Assembly: GCA_016709335.1 (NCBI GenBank)
Contig: JADJNC010000062.1
Span: forward strand, 1 to 8,213
Source of the DNA: Candidatus Propionivibrio dominans
GTDB lineage: Bacteria; Pseudomonadota; Gammaproteobacteria; Burkholderiales; Rhodocyclaceae
DNA: 8,213 bases
Direction: 5' to 3'
The notes beneath the pieces were generated by a model. The model was not told the DNA's origin, ran no database searches, and saw only the letters and a list, made by a program, of their open reading frames with translations. This document shows positions 6,367-8,213 of this stretch, piece after piece (the first letter of the stretch is position 1; the number at the start of each line of letters is the position of its first letter). The translations under genes were made by a program, and so were the position numbers.

Positions 6367-6954
6367 ATGACCCTCACCACCTCCTCTGCGAACTGCCCCG
6401 AGATAACGACGAATGTTGCCGATCTGCCCTGCGAGACTTGCGATAGCGGTCGAACACTGTCGGCCAGAGGCTTTTGTTGCCGCGATTTCCGCAGCACGCT
6501 CGGCTGTTTTGCTACCGGCGTAACCGTCGTCACCGCACTGGATCCCGACGGTGAGCCGATCGGGCTGACGATCAGCTCGTTCAATTCGGTTTCGCTCGAC
6601 CCGCCGCTCATTCTCTGGAGCCTGTCGCTGGGCTCGCCGATGCTTGAGTCATTCCGCAGCGCAAGCCACTATTCGGTTAACGTCCTTGCGGCTGACCAGC
6701 AAAACCTCTCCGACCGCTTTGCTTCGCGCAGCAACGAGCACTTTGCGGATCTGCCCCAGCGCAGCGGGCTTGGCGGAGCACCGCTGATCGAAGGCTGTTG
6801 CGCCTGGTTCGAATGCAGCAACGAGGCACACTATCCGGGCGGCGATCATCTCATCTTCGTCGGGCACGTCGAGCGTTTTGCCCAGGGTGAAGCGGCGTCG
6901 CCGCTGATATTTCACAGCTCCCGCTACCGTCAGCTCGCCCCCCCCAGGGATTGA
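6367..6954 (+). CDS. Flavin reductase-like, FMN-binding split-barrel protein
   Basis: Belongs to the flavin reductase-like family (HpaC/RutF type), small NAD(P)H:flavin oxidoreductases that often supply reduced flavin to a monooxygenase. Family motifs run from residue 40: DFRSTLGCFATGVTVVTA, then GLTISSFNSVSLDPPLILWS (66-85), YSVNVLAADQQNLSDRFA and HLIFVGHVERF. The 195-residue product is longer than the usual ~160-170 because about 36 residues precede the domain, with Cys at 10, 22, 25, 37 and 38. No start codon closer to the domain exists in this frame and no Shine-Dalgarno precedes ATG 6367, so the N-terminus is uncertain. A tiny upstream frame (6338-6370) overlaps the start in ATGA. No partner monooxygenase is visible, so the physiological substrate is unknown. 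It is divergent from mutY and lies 66 bp before the cytochrome gene. Confidence 0.85.
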   Translation: MTLTTSSANCPEITTNVADLPCETCDSGRTLSARGFCCRDFRSTLGCFATGVTVVTALDPDGEPIGLTISSFNSVSLDPPLILWSLSLGSPMLESFRSASHYSVNVLAADQQNLSDRFASRSNEHFADLPQRSGLGGAPLIEGCCAWFECSNEAHYPGGDHLIFVGHVERFAQGEAASPLIFHSSRYRQLAPPRD

Positions 6955-7020
6955 ATCGGATCAGAATCATTGCAGGATTGTGCTCTACCAACTTTTAACC
7001 CTAGATAACCGAGGATCAAC

Positions 7021-7464
7021 ATGGCAAACAAACAATACTCTTCGCAGATGATCTTGACGATCACCATTGTCGTGGCAATCGTTCTGGTCGTGCTTATCTG
7101 GCCACTTTCAATGATTGGCAAGGGAGGCTCCGCTGCCGGCGGCGGTGACGAGGCCGAGTTGCGTATCCTGCCGGTGGCCCGGGTGGAAATGCAGAAAGCT
7201 GTCGTCAAATCCGACGGCAAGCCGCGTGATGGCGCGACTGTCTACAACGCGGTGTGCATGGTTTGCCATGCCAGCGGCGTAGCCGGTGCGCCGAAGACCG
7301 GCGACAAGGCTGCCTGGGCGCCGCGCATTGCCGCCGGAAACGCGACAATGCTCAAGAACGCGACCAACGGCAAGGGTGCGATGCCCGCACGCGGCGGGGC
7401 GGCCGATCTGAGCGATGCCGAACTTAAAGCCGCCGTCGATTACCTGGTCAGCAAAGCAAAGTAA
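7021..7464 (+). CDS. Membrane-anchored c5-type cytochrome
   Basis: A 147-residue monohaem c-type cytochrome. One hydrophobic segment (about residues 10-32, ILTITIVVAIVLVVLIWPL) acts as an uncleaved anchor or signal and is followed by a Gly/Ala linker. The haem-binding motif is Cys79-Met-Val-Cys82-His83, and Met121 in GAMPARGG is the likely sixth ligand. The order haem site, KTGDKAAWAPRI, GAMPARGG and final helix is typical of cytochrome c5, which carries electrons in the periplasm in respiratory chains. A Shine-Dalgarno GAGGA (7011-7015) sits five bases before the ATG. The gene ends 25 bp before a strong terminator. A TTGCAG at 6970 with a poor -10 near 6993 might be its own promoter, but this is weak; co-transcription with the flavin reductase is also possible. 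Confidence 0.93.
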   Translation: MANKQYSSQMILTITIVVAIVLVVLIWPLSMIGKGGSAAGGGDEAELRILPVARVEMQKAVVKSDGKPRDGATVYNAVCMVCHASGVAGAPKTGDKAAWAPRIAAGNATMLKNATNGKGAMPARGGAADLSDAELKAAVDYLVSKAK

Positions 7465-7489
7465 GCAACCCGCTTGACCCGGAACGCAA

Positions 7490-7522
7490 AAAAGGGGAGG
7501 CCGGATTGTGGCCTCCCCTTTT
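7490..7522. terminator. Bidirectional rho-independent terminator
   Basis: AAAAGGGGAGGCC (7490-7502) and GGCCTCCCCTTTT (7510-7522) form a perfect 13-bp stem with a 7-nt loop. A run of A on the left and T on the right makes it work in both directions. It lies between two convergent genes, 25 bp after the cytochrome stop and about 57 bp after the end of the exported-protein gene on the other strand, so it probably serves both. Confidence 0.93.
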
Positions 7523-7578
7523 CATTGCCCGGCCCAGAAAAGTCTGGACCAGACGACGGCTTCGTAGTTATTCGCCGA

Positions 7579-7989
7579 TTACTTCTTCACTGCCGGTGCG
7601 GCGGCAGGCGCAGCAGCGGTTTCAACTTTCGCTTCCGGCTTGGCCATGGTGCTGGCAGCCGGCGTAGCGGCGGCAGGTGTCGTGCTGGCGTGCGTCGCGT
7701 CCGTCTTCTTGCTCGCCTTGTGTTTGGCATGCGGCTTCTTCTCGGCCGCTACGACGTCTTTCTTTTCTTCCGCTTTGGCCGCCGGTTTGGCTTCAACCTT
7801 CTTCTCCTCAACCTTCATTTCCGGCTTGGCTGTCATGCTGGCAGCAGGCGCTACGGTGGCTGGAGTGGTGCTGGTCACAGCCGGCTTGACGGCTTCAACC
7901 GGCTTGGCCGGGGTAGCGGCAGGAGCCTGGGCGAAAGCGGCGGTACCGAAAGCAGCAGCGATGGCAAGTGCAATGATGTTCTTAAGCAT
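7579..7989 (-). CDS. Small exported Ala/Lys/Pro-rich low-complexity protein
   Basis: A 136-residue protein with a clear Sec signal peptide (MLKNIIALAIAAAFGTAAFA, predicted cleavage after AFA, before residue 21). The mature part is almost entirely Ala, Lys, Pro, Glu, Thr and Val, with no enzyme motif. It contains an imperfect internal repeat: residues 41-61 and 103-123 share the pattern TTPA...PAAS..AKPE.KVE. Between them is a Lys/Glu stretch and a KPHAKHKASKK basic patch. This composition recalls acid-shock (Asr-like) and other periplasmic disordered proteins, but that is only a resemblance. The start is well supported by AGGAG (8000-7996 on the minus strand) six bases before the ATG. It converges on the cytochrome gene and shares its terminator. 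Real function unknown; a translated gene is very likely. Confidence 0.85.
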   Translation of the reverse strand: MLKNIIALAIAAAFGTAAFAQAPAATPAKPVEAVKPAVTSTTPATVAPAASMTAKPEMKVEEKKVEAKPAAKAEEKKDVVAAEKKPHAKHKASKKTDATHASTTPAAATPAASTMAKPEAKVETAAAPAAAPAVKK

Positions 7990-8213
7990 GATTATCTCCT
8001 AATGTTAAAATGGGTTTGAAACTCGGTCGGTTCTCTGGACTGAACTTTTGTTCCGGCCTTGCAAGCATTAACGCGGGGAGTTTCAATCGGGATGTCATGG
8101 ATCGGGTAACGTCGCGTAACGCTGTGTGACGCTGGCGGTCGAATGATTCAGGCAGCCTGGTCAGCAACGATGCACAGTTTTTGCAGGTTTTATTGCTTTC
8201 ACTCGGGGAGGGC

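Noticed and set aside
7474..8019. Long plus-strand open frames opposite the Ala/Lys-rich gene (also 7640-8002)
   Set aside because: They arise from the repetitive GC-rich codons of the minus-strand gene, which has a signal peptide and a good ribosome binding site. The first also runs through the terminator hairpin.
1..8213. CRISPR array, rRNA or tRNA genes
   Set aside because: No regularly spaced short repeats, no cloverleaf-forming segment and no conserved rRNA stretch were seen on either strand by eye.

Overview
The window looks like chromosomal DNA from a Gram-negative betaproteobacterium. A Rhodocyclales-type genome is my tentative guess, based on the protein sequences (MnmG, MutY, a c5-type cytochrome, an Ala/Lys/Pro-rich exported protein) and the GC-rich codon use. 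No 16S rRNA or other decisive marker is present, so this placement is inference.

Layout. Positions 1-1594 (minus) hold most of mnmG (tRNA-U34 modification), running off the left edge and broken by many single-base indels. A 450-bp divergent intergenic region follows, with a REP-like hairpin at 1775-1828. From 2046 to 3722 (plus) lies a response regulator made of a CheY-like receiver and a long TPR-like tail. Its first ~600 bp carry the same kind of indels, and the rest is clean. Underlying codons are intact on both sides of each break, so I favour poor sequence quality in bases 1-2660 over true gene death.

The most interesting part is 3659-5431. The response regulator and mutY originally converged on a shared CTAG stop. 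That junction is now present twice, as direct repeats of 357 and 355 bp (about 96% identical), and about 1.06 kb between them carries a two-gene toxin-antitoxin operon: an AbrB/MazE-like antitoxin and a PIN-domain toxin with an ATGA overlap. A near-perfect inverted repeat (9-bp arms) lies just upstream of the antitoxin. The left copy holds a mutY 3' remnant. The right copy holds the 3' end of full-length mutY, where a 2-bp deletion removes the original stop and adds a 34-residue tail read from duplicated and inserted DNA.

The right third is ordinary: mutY (minus), a divergent flavin reductase-like gene and a membrane-anchored c5-type cytochrome (plus), a strong bidirectional terminator at 7490-7522, and a small exported low-complexity protein (minus). 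Bases 7990-8213 hold the leader of that last gene, including its ribosome binding site at 7996-8000, and nothing else I can name.

The genes do not form one pathway. They cover tRNA modification, DNA repair (8-oxoG:A mispairs), signalling, electron transfer and a small accessory toxin-antitoxin insertion.
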